Notes under the pieces: generated by a model
Databases searched by the model: none
What the model saw: the letters and a program-made list of their open reading frames with translations, nothing else
Told to the model about the DNA's origin: nothing
Source: Clostridiales bacterium
GTDB taxonomy: Bacteria > Bacillota > Clostridia > Christensenellales > Aristaeellaceae
Assembly: GCA_015056245.1 (NCBI GenBank)
Contig: SVGQ01000020.1
Location: 1-34,928, forward strand
Direction: 5' to 3'
DNA: 34,928 nt
Part shown: positions 7,605-15,640 of the stretch, piece by piece
Layout: each line of letters starts with the position of its first letter
Position numbering within the stretch: position 1 is the stretch's first letter
Program-made: the position numbers and the translations under genes

Positions 7605-9512
7605 TCATCGCGGCTGATCCTTCAGATAGGTGTAGCGCACGATCAGCCAAGGCTTGCTGTTGTACATACCATAGGCATCAGCATAAAGATCGTAACTCTT
7701 GCCGACTTCCCATTCGGTTTTGGAAGCATTCTCCACATATACCAAGAGGGGGCTTTCTTCGGTACCCACATTGATGAAAGCACGCTGGGGTTTTGTGGTC
7801 TCAATGCTGGTGATTACACCCTTACATACGTAGATCTGGGAATTGGCTTTTCGCAGCTCAATGTTGTCCATCAGATCCGTGTACTGAGATACGATATCCC
7901 ATGCTTTTCGGGAGTAGATATCAATGTTGGGCACATAGTACACCACGTGCTCCACACGGGTCTGCTTCTTGTTTGGATAATCAGCTGTGATGATAATGGT
8001 ATTATTGCCGATCTTGTCAAACACAGCCCTGAAGGAAAATGAACCATCGGTATCCACATTGGTGATGTCCAGATCGGTATAGGGGGAGAGTACTTTGACC
8101 ACAGCGCCGGGCAAGGTGGTAGCGCGTACCGTCATATAGCGGGTTTCGTCCGAGGAAGAGTTGCCGATATCGGATGCCAGATCCAGCGGGATCTCCTGCT
8201 TTTCGCGGTACAGAGTGACGGTCAGGCTGTTTTCGCGGCAGTATTGGCTGCGGACAACGATTTCAAAGTTGTTCTCGCCAATGGGCTGCACTGTGGCGTT
8301 ATAACTCACTTTGCCGCCTTCGGTATTGACCAGGTCGCTGTAATCCTCGCCATTGATGGTCACGGTACTGCCTTCGCGCACATAGAATACGATGGTGTAC
8401 AATGCCGTGCTGACCACCTGATAAGGATTATCCGGCGTGGCAAGTTCAATGGGGGACAGGGGAATATCGATTTCATAGGTGATCTGTTCCAGCGGGGTCT
8501 GGGTGCCGGCATCCGACACCAGAAACGGCGATACCGTAACGGTCATGGTTTCCTGAAGATAGTCCAGATAATCGTCGTACCACATATGGTCAGGAATATC
8601 AAAGGTGGCAACGCCGCCGGTGACGATGGCGGTCATGTGCAGCTCCCGGATCATGATGCGTTGGTTTTCTTCGCCAGGAATGGTGATCGTATGGGCAGCC
8701 AGGTCGTTGCGGATGGTGGGGAAGACCATGGCTTTAGGCGTATCGTCCTCGCCGGAGGGCGTAAACAATTTGGGGATCAGCACTGCTCCCAACATGACAA
8801 AACCGCACACCAGCACAGTGATCAACAGGGTGCGCAGGATCCGGCGGCCCCGGTTACGGCGGGGTTTGCGATGAATGTGGCTGTCGCCGGAAAAACGTTC
8901 ATAAGCGCTGGGCCGGTCGTATGGGGGGATGTATTCGCTGGTATCCAGGTAGCCGTCATACACGGTCTGGCCTTCATCCGGTTTGTGCAGACCGGGCGTT
9001 TCCTGCGGCGCGGACTGGCTGTAGAGGGATTCCTGAGACTCGGTTTCATAGGTGGTGCGGTATCTGGCAGAATAAACACGCCGCGCCCCGGGCTTTACCT
9101 CTTCATCCATCAGTTCAGGATCCACAGGCCGCAGAGTGGTTTCCGGATTGTCATCATAGGAGGAAAAAAAAGTACTGCGGTTGCTGGAAGTGCGGACGGA
9201 GCGTCCAGACGGCGCCATGCCGCTGGCTACTGAATTGGCACGCAGAACGCGCTGTTTTTCCTCGCCAGACAGCTTGCGGTCACGCAGGCTGACCATTTCA
9301 GCTGCCAACGTATCGCGGGGATCGTCGGTGGTTTCAGCAGCACCGGAATCATCGACCCGGATGTAGCTCTTGGGCTTTTCCTGATCCTTCAGCTCCAGCT
9401 GCCAGGCGGGAACACCATGCACACCATAGGCGTCGTCCGGAAGTTCGGTGCCGCAATAAATACAATGGGGCAGACCCGCGCGGTTCCATTTTTCACAAGC
9501 TGGGCATTTCAT
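7605..9512 (-). CDS. Zinc-ribbon single-pass membrane protein with extracellular beta domains
   Basis: Not a named family that I recognise. The 635 residues open with a zinc ribbon (Cys3, Cys6, Cys17, Cys20) and a long hydrophilic, Ser/Tyr/Arg-rich stretch, probably disordered and cytoplasmic. A basic run (KPRRNRGRR) precedes one membrane segment at about 225-246. Outside there are strand-rich modules: one has a Bacon/Ig-like TVTINGEDYSDLV motif, another TVRATTLPGAVVKVLSP followed by DGSFSFRAVF, typical of surface Ig-like folds. The last 75 residues (VCKGVITSIE...VGKSYDLYADAYG) look like an OB fold. A GGAG site lies 11 nt before the ATG. It is 24 nt downstream of the small acidic gene. The architecture suggests linking of cytoplasmic state to the envelope; the job is unknown. 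Confidence 0.8.
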   Translation of the reverse strand: MKCPACEKWNRAGLPHCIYCGTELPDDAYGVHGVPAWQLELKDQEKPKSYIRVDDSGAAETTDDPRDTLAAEMVSLRDRKLSGEEKQRVLRANSVASGMAPSGRSVRTSSNRSTFFSSYDDNPETTLRPVDPELMDEEVKPGARRVYSARYRTTYETESQESLYSQSAPQETPGLHKPDEGQTVYDGYLDTSEYIPPYDRPSAYERFSGDSHIHRKPRRNRGRRILRTLLITVLVCGFVMLGAVLIPKLFTPSGEDDTPKAMVFPTIRNDLAAHTITIPGEENQRIMIRELHMTAIVTGGVATFDIPDHMWYDDYLDYLQETMTVTVSPFLVSDAGTQTPLEQITYEIDIPLSPIELATPDNPYQVVSTALYTIVFYVREGSTVTINGEDYSDLVNTEGGKVSYNATVQPIGENNFEIVVRSQYCRENSLTVTLYREKQEIPLDLASDIGNSSSDETRYMTVRATTLPGAVVKVLSPYTDLDITNVDTDGSFSFRAVFDKIGNNTIIITADYPNKKQTRVEHVVYYVPNIDIYSRKAWDIVSQYTDLMDNIELRKANSQIYVCKGVITSIETTKPQRAFINVGTEESPLLVYVENASKTEWEVGKSYDLYADAYGMYNSKPWLIVRYTYLKDQPR

Positions 9513-9536
9513 TGGAAGGTCAGCTCCTTTCGCCTA

Positions 9537-9839
9537 TTACAGATACTCTGCCTGAAGCTCCATGTAACGGTTGAGCAGCGAGGCGATCACCATATCCTCA
9601 TCATCGTCCTGAACATGGTCGGCGAGATAAGCGTCGTAGATATATTCGAACGCTTCATCTTCATCGTATTCATTTTCGCCCGCTTCGTCGTTTTCGTCAA
9701 GTACGCCGGTCAGCCGCATAAAATGGAAATCATAGGTCAAAAAACAGTCGATGATCTCCTCCAGACGATCCTCGACAGAGCGGAATTCCTTGCGGTTCAA
9801 CTGCTTCAGAATCCATTCCTTGTTGGCGGTCAGATCCAT
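9537..9839 (-). CDS. Small acidic protein of unknown function
   Basis: Encodes 100 residues, mostly helical in appearance, with an Asp/Glu-rich middle (DENDEAGENEYDEDEAFEY) and a second acidic patch (QDDDED). There is no signal peptide or membrane segment, and I do not recognise the family. The ATG at 9839 is chosen because AGGAG sits 7 nt upstream; an in-frame TTG two codons earlier would be too close to that site. It lies between rplS and the zinc-ribbon membrane protein, all on the same strand, with a hairpin separating it from rplS. Correct codon phasing and a good ribosome site support a real gene. Confidence 0.7.
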   Translation of the reverse strand: MDLTANKEWILKQLNRKEFRSVEDRLEEIIDCFLTYDFHFMRLTGVLDENDEAGENEYDEDEAFEYIYDAYLADHVQDDDEDMVIASLLNRYMELQAEYL

Positions 9840-9886
9840 ATACAAACTCCTTTCATTTCAAAAGAAGAAAAAGTTTTACATGATAT

Positions 9887-9925
9887 GCCAAAGAGCCGCC
9901 CGGCATGCGGACGGCTCTGGTTGGC
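9887..9925 (-). terminator. Hairpin after rplS, probable (leaky) terminator
   Basis: AGAGCCG (9892-9898) pairs with CGGCTCT (9912-9918), extended by GCCAA/TTGGC with a 2-nt bulge. It stands 7 nt after the rplS stop. The downstream minus-strand sequence has only TTT directly after the core stem, with a longer T-rich stretch some 20 nt on. It could terminate most rplS transcripts while letting some continue into the acidic and zinc-ribbon genes. Confidence 0.6.
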
Positions 9926-9932
9926 AATACGC

Positions 9933-10283
9933 TTACACGCGCTTGGCTTCCTTGATCTTGGCAGCCTTGCCCTGCAGGTTGCGCAGATAGTACAGCTTTG
10001 CACGACGCACCTTACCCTTGCGAATCACTTCGATGTGATCAACGCGGGGGGAATGCATGGGGAACGTACGCTCGACGCCGATACCATAGGATACACGGCG
10101 GACGGTGAACGTTTCGCGGATGCTGCCGTTGCGCTTGGCGATAACAGTACCTTCAAACGCCTGCAGACGCTCGCGGCTTCCTTCAACAACCTTCACGAAA
10201 ACGCGAACGGTGTCACCGATGCCAAAGGTAGGCAGATCGGTGCGGAGCTGAGCCTTTTCGATGGAACGAATGATTTCACTCAT
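9933..10283 (-). CDS. rplS: 50S ribosomal protein L19
   Basis: The 116 residues match the L19 family in full length. Recognisable segments are [52 protein letters not shown] and the C-terminal [12 protein letters not shown]19 sits at the interface of the ribosomal subunits. The ATG at 10283 has GGAGG 9-10 nt upstream. In many Bacillota rplS follows trmD; here it stands alone with its own promoter and leads toward two unknown genes. The divergent neighbour is dut. Confidence 0.98.
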   Translation of the reverse strand: MSEIIRSIEKAQLRTDLPTFGIGDTVRVFVKVVEGSRERLQAFEGTVIAKRNGSIRETFTVRRVSYGIGVERTFPMHSPRVDHIEVIRKGKVRRAKLYYLRNLQGKAAKIKEAKRV

Positions 10284-10358
10284 TTCAATGGGCCTCCTTC
10301 CTTCGTAGACGTTCGTGCTTCTTCTTCAGCAGAGGACCGTCCGTATGTCACATCGATT

Positions 10359-10388
10359 ATTATAGCATGACTCTTGGCAGGATTGCAA
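10359..10388 (-). promoter_or_regulatory. Promoter of rplS
   Basis: On the minus strand, TTGCAA (10383-10388) and a perfect TATAAT (10359-10364) are separated by 18 nt, about 75 nt before the rplS start codon. Confidence 0.7.
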
Positions 10389-10438
10389 GTGAATTCCTAA
10401 AGAATTTTGAAGAAATTGCAATCTCTTCTGCTTTTCTC

Positions 10439-10467
10439 TTTCCTATGGTGTTTTTTTTCGCTATAAT
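10439..10467 (+). promoter_or_regulatory. Probable promoter of dut
   Basis: A perfect TATAAT stands at 10462-10467. The matching -35 region (10439-10444, TTTCCT, 17-nt spacer) is weak; a T-rich stretch fills the spacer. Transcription would begin near 10474. Confidence 0.5.
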
Positions 10468-10489
10468 ATGGTTGTGGACAAATGATGCG

Positions 10490-10507
10490 CGGGCTGCATG
10501 CAGCCCG
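10490..10507 (+). promoter_or_regulatory. 18-bp perfect palindrome in the dut leader
   Basis: CGGGCTGCATGCAGCCCG reads the same on both strands. It lies between the predicted transcription start and the dut ribosome site (GGAG at 10527-10530). With no loop it is better as a dimer-bound operator than as an RNA hairpin, though a short-looped hairpin is possible. Confidence 0.45.
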
Positions 10508-10536
10508 TCAGCGCAATGCAACAAAAGGAGCAAACC

Positions 10537-10968
10537 ATGGAAATCAAAGTGAAATACCATGTAACGGATCTGCCGCCGCTATGTGCTGTCGATGGTAAAT
10601 CTGACTGGATCGATCTGCGCGCTGCCCAGCGTGTGGAAATGAAGGCAGGGGAGTTTCAGATCATTTCTCTGGGAATCAGCATGCAGCTGCCGGAAGGCTA
10701 CGAAGCTCATATTGCCCCCAGAAGCTCTACCTTTATGAAATACGGCATTATCCAGACCAATTCTGTTGGCGTGGTGGATAACAGCTATTGCGGAGATAAC
10801 GACATCTGGGGCATGCCTGCGCTGGCTATGCGGGATACGGTGATTGAGAAAGGCGACCGCATCTGTCAATTCCGGTTAATGAAAAAAATGGAGCCGGTTT
10901 CCTTTACGGCTGTTGAACATCTCTCCGCTGCAGACCGTGGCGGGTTTGGTTCCACCGGCAGATACTGA
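10537..10968 (+). CDS. dut: dUTP diphosphatase
   Basis: Hydrolyses dUTP to dUMP and pyrophosphate, keeping uracil out of DNA and supplying the thymidylate precursor. The 143 residues fit the trimeric family. Its five motifs can be followed: QIISLGISMQLPEGYEAHIAPRSS (motifs 1-2), GVVDNSYCGDNDIWG (motif 3, with the catalytic Asp), a motif-4 region with GDRICQFRL, and the C-terminal RGGFGSTGRY that closes over the substrate. The ATG at 10537 has GGAG 6 nt upstream; an in-frame extension to 10498 would run through the palindromic leader and is rejected. It is a single-gene unit as far as can be seen; the next gene has its own promoter. Confidence 0.95.
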   Translation: MEIKVKYHVTDLPPLCAVDGKSDWIDLRAAQRVEMKAGEFQIISLGISMQLPEGYEAHIAPRSSTFMKYGIIQTNSVGVVDNSYCGDNDIWGMPALAMRDTVIEKGDRICQFRLMKKMEPVSFTAVEHLSAADRGGFGSTGRY

Positions 10969-10986
10969 GTTTTCCCGCAACAACCA

Positions 10987-11014
10987 TTGCAAAACCGGCA
11001 AAAGCTGCTATAAT
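10987..11014 (+). promoter_or_regulatory. Promoter of the phosphotransacylase gene
   Basis: TTGCAA (10987-10992) and TATAAT (11009-11014) with a 16-nt spacer, about 40 nt before the start codon. Confidence 0.7.
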
Positions 11015-11053
11015 AATAGATGAAAAATCCTCAGGAAGGAAGGCCTGATTCCA

Positions 11054-11626
11054 ATGAAAAAGATTCTGGTTGAAACCTCTGCCCGTCACGTACACGTGTC
11101 CCAGCAGGATCTGGAAACCCTCTTCGGCGCTGGCTATGAGCTGACTGTAAAGAAGATGCTCTCCCAGCCCGGTCAGTACGCTTGCGCTGAGCGCGTTGAT
11201 GTTGTTGGCCCCAAGAAGACCCTCACTGGCGTGAGCATCCTCGGCCCCGTGCGTCCTGCCACTCAGGTGGAAATCTCCCTGACTGATGCCCGTTCCATCG
11301 GTGTGAATGCTCCCATCCGCGAGAGCGGCGATGTGGCTGGCTCCGGCGCCTGCAAGCTGGTGGGCCCCAAGGGCGAAGTGGAACTGGAATGCGGTGTGAT
11401 CGCCGCCAAGCGCCACATCCACATGACCTGTGCCGACGCTCAGGAGTTTGACCTGAAGGATAAGGACGTTGTCAGCGTGAAGGTGGAAACCGAAGGCCGC
11501 GCCCTCACCTTTGGCGATGTGGTGGTTCGCGTCAGCGACAGCTATGCTCTGGCTATGCACATTGATACCGATGAATCCAACGCTGCTTGCGCCGGCCCCG
11601 GCACCATGGGCGAGATCATCAAGTAA
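11054..11626 (+). CDS. pduL: PduL-type phosphate acyltransferase
   Basis: Moves an acyl group between CoA and phosphate (acetyl- or propanoyl-phosphate), linking acyl-CoA to ATP formation through acetate or propionate kinase. The 190 residues contain the two PduL half-domains, each with its zinc-binding signature: ARHVHVS near residue 12 and AKRHIHM near residue 120. The protein starts directly in the first domain and has no N-terminal encapsulation helix, and no microcompartment shell genes lie nearby, so this looks like a free housekeeping enzyme. Codon bias is strong, which fits high expression in fermentation. Acetyl- versus propanoyl-preference cannot be told from the sequence. An AGGAAGG site precedes the ATG; a strong terminator follows. 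Confidence 0.9.
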   Translation: MKKILVETSARHVHVSQQDLETLFGAGYELTVKKMLSQPGQYACAERVDVVGPKKTLTGVSILGPVRPATQVEISLTDARSIGVNAPIRESGDVAGSGACKLVGPKGEVELECGVIAAKRHIHMTCADAQEFDLKDKDVVSVKVETEGRALTFGDVVVRVSDSYALAMHIDTDESNAACAGPGTMGEIIK

Positions 11627-11641
11627 GTTAACGTTTCATTT

Positions 11642-11680
11642 AACGCATGCGGCGCGCTTTGCCCGCATGCGTTCTTTTTT
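11642..11680 (+). terminator. Intrinsic terminator of pduL
   Basis: AACGCATGCGG (11642-11652) pairs with CCGCATGCGTT (11663-11673), followed by CTTTTTT. It begins 15 nt after the pduL stop. Confidence 0.92.
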
Positions 11681-11715
11681 CCTTGCCATCTTCCTGAACG
11701 AAAGGATGCTTTTCA

Positions 11716-12852
11716 GTGAAGCTTTTCCATATTTCCGACCTCCATCTGGGCAAACGGCTCAACGAACATTCCCTGTTGGAGGATCAACGGTATATCCTGT
11801 CGCAGATCACCGCTGCTATTGATGCAGAAAAACCCGATGCGCTGCTGATCGCCGGAGATATTTATGATAAGGCGATACCGCCTGTGGAGGCTGTATCACT
11901 GTTCGACGATTTTCTCTACGGACTCACCCAGCGCAGCCTGCCGGTATTGCTGATCTCTGGTAACCACGACTCGGCTGAGCGCGTGACCTTTGGGTCCCGC
12001 TTGTTGGCACGCAGCGGTTTGTATTTTGCGCCAGTATACCAGGGGACAGTTGAGGCAGTTACGTTGGTGGATGCCCACGGCCCAGTGGACTTTTACCTGA
12101 TGCCTTTTGTAAAATCCAGTCAGGTGCGGCATTTTCATCCTGAGGAAACCATCGTTTCCTATACCGATGCCATGGTTTGTGCTATCAGGCAGATGTCTCT
12201 GAACCCCGATCACCGGAGCGTGCTGGTCACTCATCAGTTTGTAACCGGAGCGTCCCTGAGCGACTCAGAGGAGATCTCTGTTGGCGGTAGTGAAAATGTG
12301 GATGCCTCTGTGTTTGCGGCTTTCGATTACGTGGCTCTGGGACATATTCACGGTCCGCAGAATATCGGTGATCAGCGCATTCGTTACTGTGGTTCGCCAC
12401 TGAAATATTCCTTCTCCGAGGCCAATCACCAGAAGTCCATCACTGTGGTTCAAATGGAACAAAAAGGCCAGCTAACCGTGTCTTCCCTGCCTTTGATACC
12501 CATGCGGGAGCTTCGCAAGCTGAAGGGCAGTTTTGAGATGCTTACGTCCCCGGCTTTTTACCAGACACAGGACCGGGATGCTTATCTACAGATCACGCTC
12601 ACCGATGAGGAACTGATCCCCAATGCCATGCAGACCCTGCGCCTGATCTATCCCAACCTGCTGAATCTGCTGTTCGATAATCGACGCACTGCATCCAACC
12701 AGATCATTGATGCAGATGACCGGGCGGAAGAACGGGAACCCGAGGAATACTTTGCTGAATTGTATCAACTGCAGAATAATCAGCCCATGACGGAGGAGCA
12801 GTACCAGTATATCCGCCATCTGGTTACGCAGATTCGGGAGGGAGAAGCATGA
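11716..12852 (+). CDS. sbcD: Exonuclease subunit SbcD
   Basis: Nuclease subunit of the SbcCD (Mre11-Rad50-type) complex, which cuts DNA hairpins and blocked or protein-bound double-strand ends. Of 378 residues, the N-terminal metallophosphoesterase domain shows the full metal ligand set: DLHLG, AGDIYD, GNHD, VTHQF and ALGHIHGPQ. The gene starts with GTG at 11716, supported by GAAAGGA 9 nt upstream and by the family start KLFHISDLHLG. The stop overlaps the sbcC start by 4 nt (ATGA), so the two subunits are translationally coupled. No clear promoter is seen between the pduL terminator and this gene, so read-through from pduL is possible. Confidence 0.96.
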   Translation: MKLFHISDLHLGKRLNEHSLLEDQRYILSQITAAIDAEKPDALLIAGDIYDKAIPPVEAVSLFDDFLYGLTQRSLPVLLISGNHDSAERVTFGSRLLARSGLYFAPVYQGTVEAVTLVDAHGPVDFYLMPFVKSSQVRHFHPEETIVSYTDAMVCAIRQMSLNPDHRSVLVTHQFVTGASLSDSEEISVGGSENVDASVFAAFDYVALGHIHGPQNIGDQRIRYCGSPLKYSFSEANHQKSITVVQMEQKGQLTVSSLPLIPMRELRKLKGSFEMLTSPAFYQTQDRDAYLQITLTDEELIPNAMQTLRLIYPNLLNLLFDNRRTASNQIIDADDRAEEREPEEYFAELYQLQNNQPMTEEQYQYIRHLVTQIREGEA

Positions 12853-15623
12853 GACCGATTCGTATCACACTGTCTGCTTTTGGTCCGTATGCCGGTCAGG
12901 TCACATTGCCCATGGAGCAGTTGGGCAATCAGGGATTGTACTTGATCACTGGTGATACCGGAGCTGGCAAAACCACATTGTTTGATGCTGTTACTTATGC
13001 GCTCTTTGGCAAGGGCAGCGGTGAGAACCGCGGAGATGACAGCCTTCTTCGCAGCAAATATGCTGATGCGGATACCCTCACCTTTGTTGAAATGGAATTT
13101 CTTTACCGTGACCAGCTCTATACCATTCGCCGCAGTCCCAAATATTTCCGTCCGCCAAAGCGCGGTACCAAACCACAGGAAGAACGGGCCAAAGCAGAAT
13201 TGCGCTATCCAGATGGGCGGCATATCGATCGGCTGAAGGAGGTGGATGCTGCCATTGTTGAGCTGCTGGGAGTGAATCACGACCAGTATGTAAAAATCGC
13301 TATGATTGCTCAAGGAGAGTTTTTGAAGCTGCTGGTGGCTTCCACGGATGAGCGCCGGAAGATCTTCACCCACATTTTCAATACAAGTATTTATCAGACT
13401 CTGCAGAACAGACTGAAGGAAAATGTTGCCGAAGAGCGGAAACAGTGCGGAGACCTTCGGCAGCGCATCGGCGGTATTCTGGAGGGCGCTGTTCCCTGCG
13501 GAGAATTGGTGCTGGATGAACAGCTGAAGCAGGCCAAAGCGAATCTGCTGCCTGAGGGAGAAATTCAGCCCATGCTGGAAGCAATGCTCCGGCAGGATGA
13601 GACGGTCAATGAAGTGCTGACCAAGAAAATCACCGAACTGGAATCGGCAAGAGATCAGCTACAGCAGCAGATCAGTCAGGCCAGTGAATACCGTCAGTGG
13701 GAGGAGCGTTTGCAAAAGACGCTTCAGGAATTGTCGGCGCAAAAGGAGCCTCATCGTTTGGCTTTGGAACAGCAGAAGGCGGCTGGCACATGGCTTGCGC
13801 AAGCCGCAGAAATGGATGCACAGCACGCTGCCTTAACCGTTCTGATGCCCAAATATGAGCAGTTGTCCAAGTTACAGAGCGACTATCGGGATAATGAACG
13901 GAAGTGGACAGCTGCACAGGAAAAGCAAGAAGAACAGGCGCGACGCAGCAAAGAAGAAGAAAACGCATTGCACAGCCAACGGGAGGAACTCCAGCGGATA
14001 AGCGGCGCGGATGCTGAAATCGAAAAGCAGAAGGCGGTTCTGCACACGCTGACGACGCATAAGGAGGCGCTGGAAACCCTTAAACAGGCTATGGCAGAGC
14101 TGAAACAGACAGAGGAAGCCTATGATCATGCACAGCAGCAATTCGTCCGTGACCAGCAGTTGTATCACTCTCTGAGGGATGTATACCACGGCTTGTATGA
14201 TGCCTATATCAGTGAACAAGCGGGGTTGCTGGCCTCCACTCTGCAAAGGGGAACTCCCTGTCCGGTGTGCGGTTCAACAGAGCATCCGGCACCGGCAGCT
14301 CTGTCCAGCCATGCGCCGGATAAGGCTTCGCTGGATGCTGCTAAACAACAGGCGGAACTTGCACGAACCACTGCGGAGAAAGCCAGTCAGGAAGCAGGAA
14401 GACTCAAAGGCTTGTTGGAACAAAAGCGCAGCGATACCATTCAAAATACCAAGTTGCTTCTGGAAACGGATGACCTCATTGCCGCTGGCACACGGCTTGA
14501 AACCAGCCAAGCTGAAATCGCTGCTGCCATGCAGGAGACCCGTTTGCAGATTCGTCAGCATCAGGCAGATGCCCTGCGCTGTCAACAGTTGAGCAAGGAG
14601 ATCCCCGCGGCAGAAGCCCGGCTGGAAACCCTTCGGAAGGAAATGGCAGAGCTTGCCGGTACGATTGCCATGCTCGCCGGTGTGATGCAGCAGCAAAAGG
14701 AACAGGGACAATCCTTGCGTACAGAGCTGATCTATAAGAACCGGAATGATGCGCAGGCACATCTGGATGCGTGGAAACATCAGGCAGAAACCCTGCGAAC
14801 GAAGGCAGCAGACGCAGAGAAGGCCCTGAAGGAGATTGAGAACCGCCAGCGCGAGTTGGAAGGCTCAGCCTCTGTTCTTCAGCAGCAGCTGGCTTCTGCT
14901 GTCCCAGCAGATCTGGATGTACTGGATGAACAAATGAGTGCTGTTAAATTGAATCTGCTTCAACAATCTGACAAAGCCAAGGCCTGTCACAGCCGCCTCA
15001 GCGCCAATCAGAAGGCACTGGACAGTTTTCTCCTTTATCAGGACCAGTTGCAAGGCGCCTCTCAGCGGCTGGGTTGGATCCAGCTGCTTTCCGATACCGC
15101 TAACGCGAACCTGCATGACAGAAAGCAAAAGATCATGCTGGAAACCTATGTGCAAATGGCCTATTTCGATCGGATCCTTGCCCATGCCAATGTGCGTTTA
15201 CGCGGCATGACAAACGGGCAATATGAACTTGTGCGCCGCAGGGATGCAGATAATTATCGCAGTCAGGCTGGTTTGGATCTGGATGTGACAGACTACTATA
15301 ATGGTTCTGTCCGCGATGTGAAAACCCTGTCCGGCGGCGAATCCTTCAAAGCGTCTCTGGCACTGGCTTTGGGAATGTCGGATGTAATCCAGAGCATGGC
15401 TGGCGGCATTAAGCTTGATACGCTCTTTGTGGACGAAGGATTTGGTTCGCTGGATGAAAACTCTCTTCACAATGCCATCCGCGTGCTGGAAGAATTGGCG
15501 CAGGCTGACCGTCTGATCGGCATCATCTCCCATGTGGGTCCACTGAAAGAACATGTGGAGCGGCAGATCGTTGTTACCAAGGACAGGGCTGGGGGCAGCC
15601 GTGCGCGGATTGTTGTGCCGTAA
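12849..15623 (+). CDS. sbcC: Exonuclease subunit SbcC
   Basis: ATPase subunit of SbcCD. The 924 residues show the SMC-like plan: Walker A GDTGAGKTT at about 35-43, a Q-loop in the AQGEF region, a long first coiled coil, the zinc hook CPVCG (Cys471 and Cys474) that joins two molecules, a second long coiled coil, then the signature LSGGESFKASLAL and Walker B LDTLFVDEGFGSLDE. All ATPase motifs are intact. Length is somewhat short against the roughly 1,000-residue E. coli protein but usual for Clostridia. The start overlaps the sbcD stop. Confidence 0.96.
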   Translation: MRPIRITLSAFGPYAGQVTLPMEQLGNQGLYLITGDTGAGKTTLFDAVTYALFGKGSGENRGDDSLLRSKYADADTLTFVEMEFLYRDQLYTIRRSPKYFRPPKRGTKPQEERAKAELRYPDGRHIDRLKEVDAAIVELLGVNHDQYVKIAMIAQGEFLKLLVASTDERRKIFTHIFNTSIYQTLQNRLKENVAEERKQCGDLRQRIGGILEGAVPCGELVLDEQLKQAKANLLPEGEIQPMLEAMLRQDETVNEVLTKKITELESARDQLQQQISQASEYRQWEERLQKTLQELSAQKEPHRLALEQQKAAGTWLAQAAEMDAQHAALTVLMPKYEQLSKLQSDYRDNERKWTAAQEKQEEQARRSKEEENALHSQREELQRISGADAEIEKQKAVLHTLTTHKEALETLKQAMAELKQTEEAYDHAQQQFVRDQQLYHSLRDVYHGLYDAYISEQAGLLASTLQRGTPCPVCGSTEHPAPAALSSHAPDKASLDAAKQQAELARTTAEKASQEAGRLKGLLEQKRSDTIQNTKLLLETDDLIAAGTRLETSQAEIAAAMQETRLQIRQHQADALRCQQLSKEIPAAEARLETLRKEMAELAGTIAMLAGVMQQQKEQGQSLRTELIYKNRNDAQAHLDAWKHQAETLRTKAADAEKALKEIENRQRELEGSASVLQQQLASAVPADLDVLDEQMSAVKLNLLQQSDKAKACHSRLSANQKALDSFLLYQDQLQGASQRLGWIQLLSDTANANLHDRKQKIMLETYVQMAYFDRILAHANVRLRGMTNGQYELVRRRDADNYRSQAGLDLDVTDYYNGSVRDVKTLSGGESFKASLALALGMSDVIQSMAGGIKLDTLFVDEGFGSLDENSLHNAIRVLEELAQADRLIGIISHVGPLKEHVERQIVVTKDRAGGSRARIVVP

Positions 15624-15640
15624 TGGATAAGGAGGGGACA

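Noticed and set aside
11054-11626. Bacterial microcompartment locus
   Set aside because: Only PduL is present. There are no shell proteins, no encapsulation peptide and no aldehyde dehydrogenase nearby.
11716-15623. A novel SMC-nuclease defence system
   Set aside because: All motifs, gene order and overlap are those of ordinary sbcD-sbcC, and no defence genes flank it.
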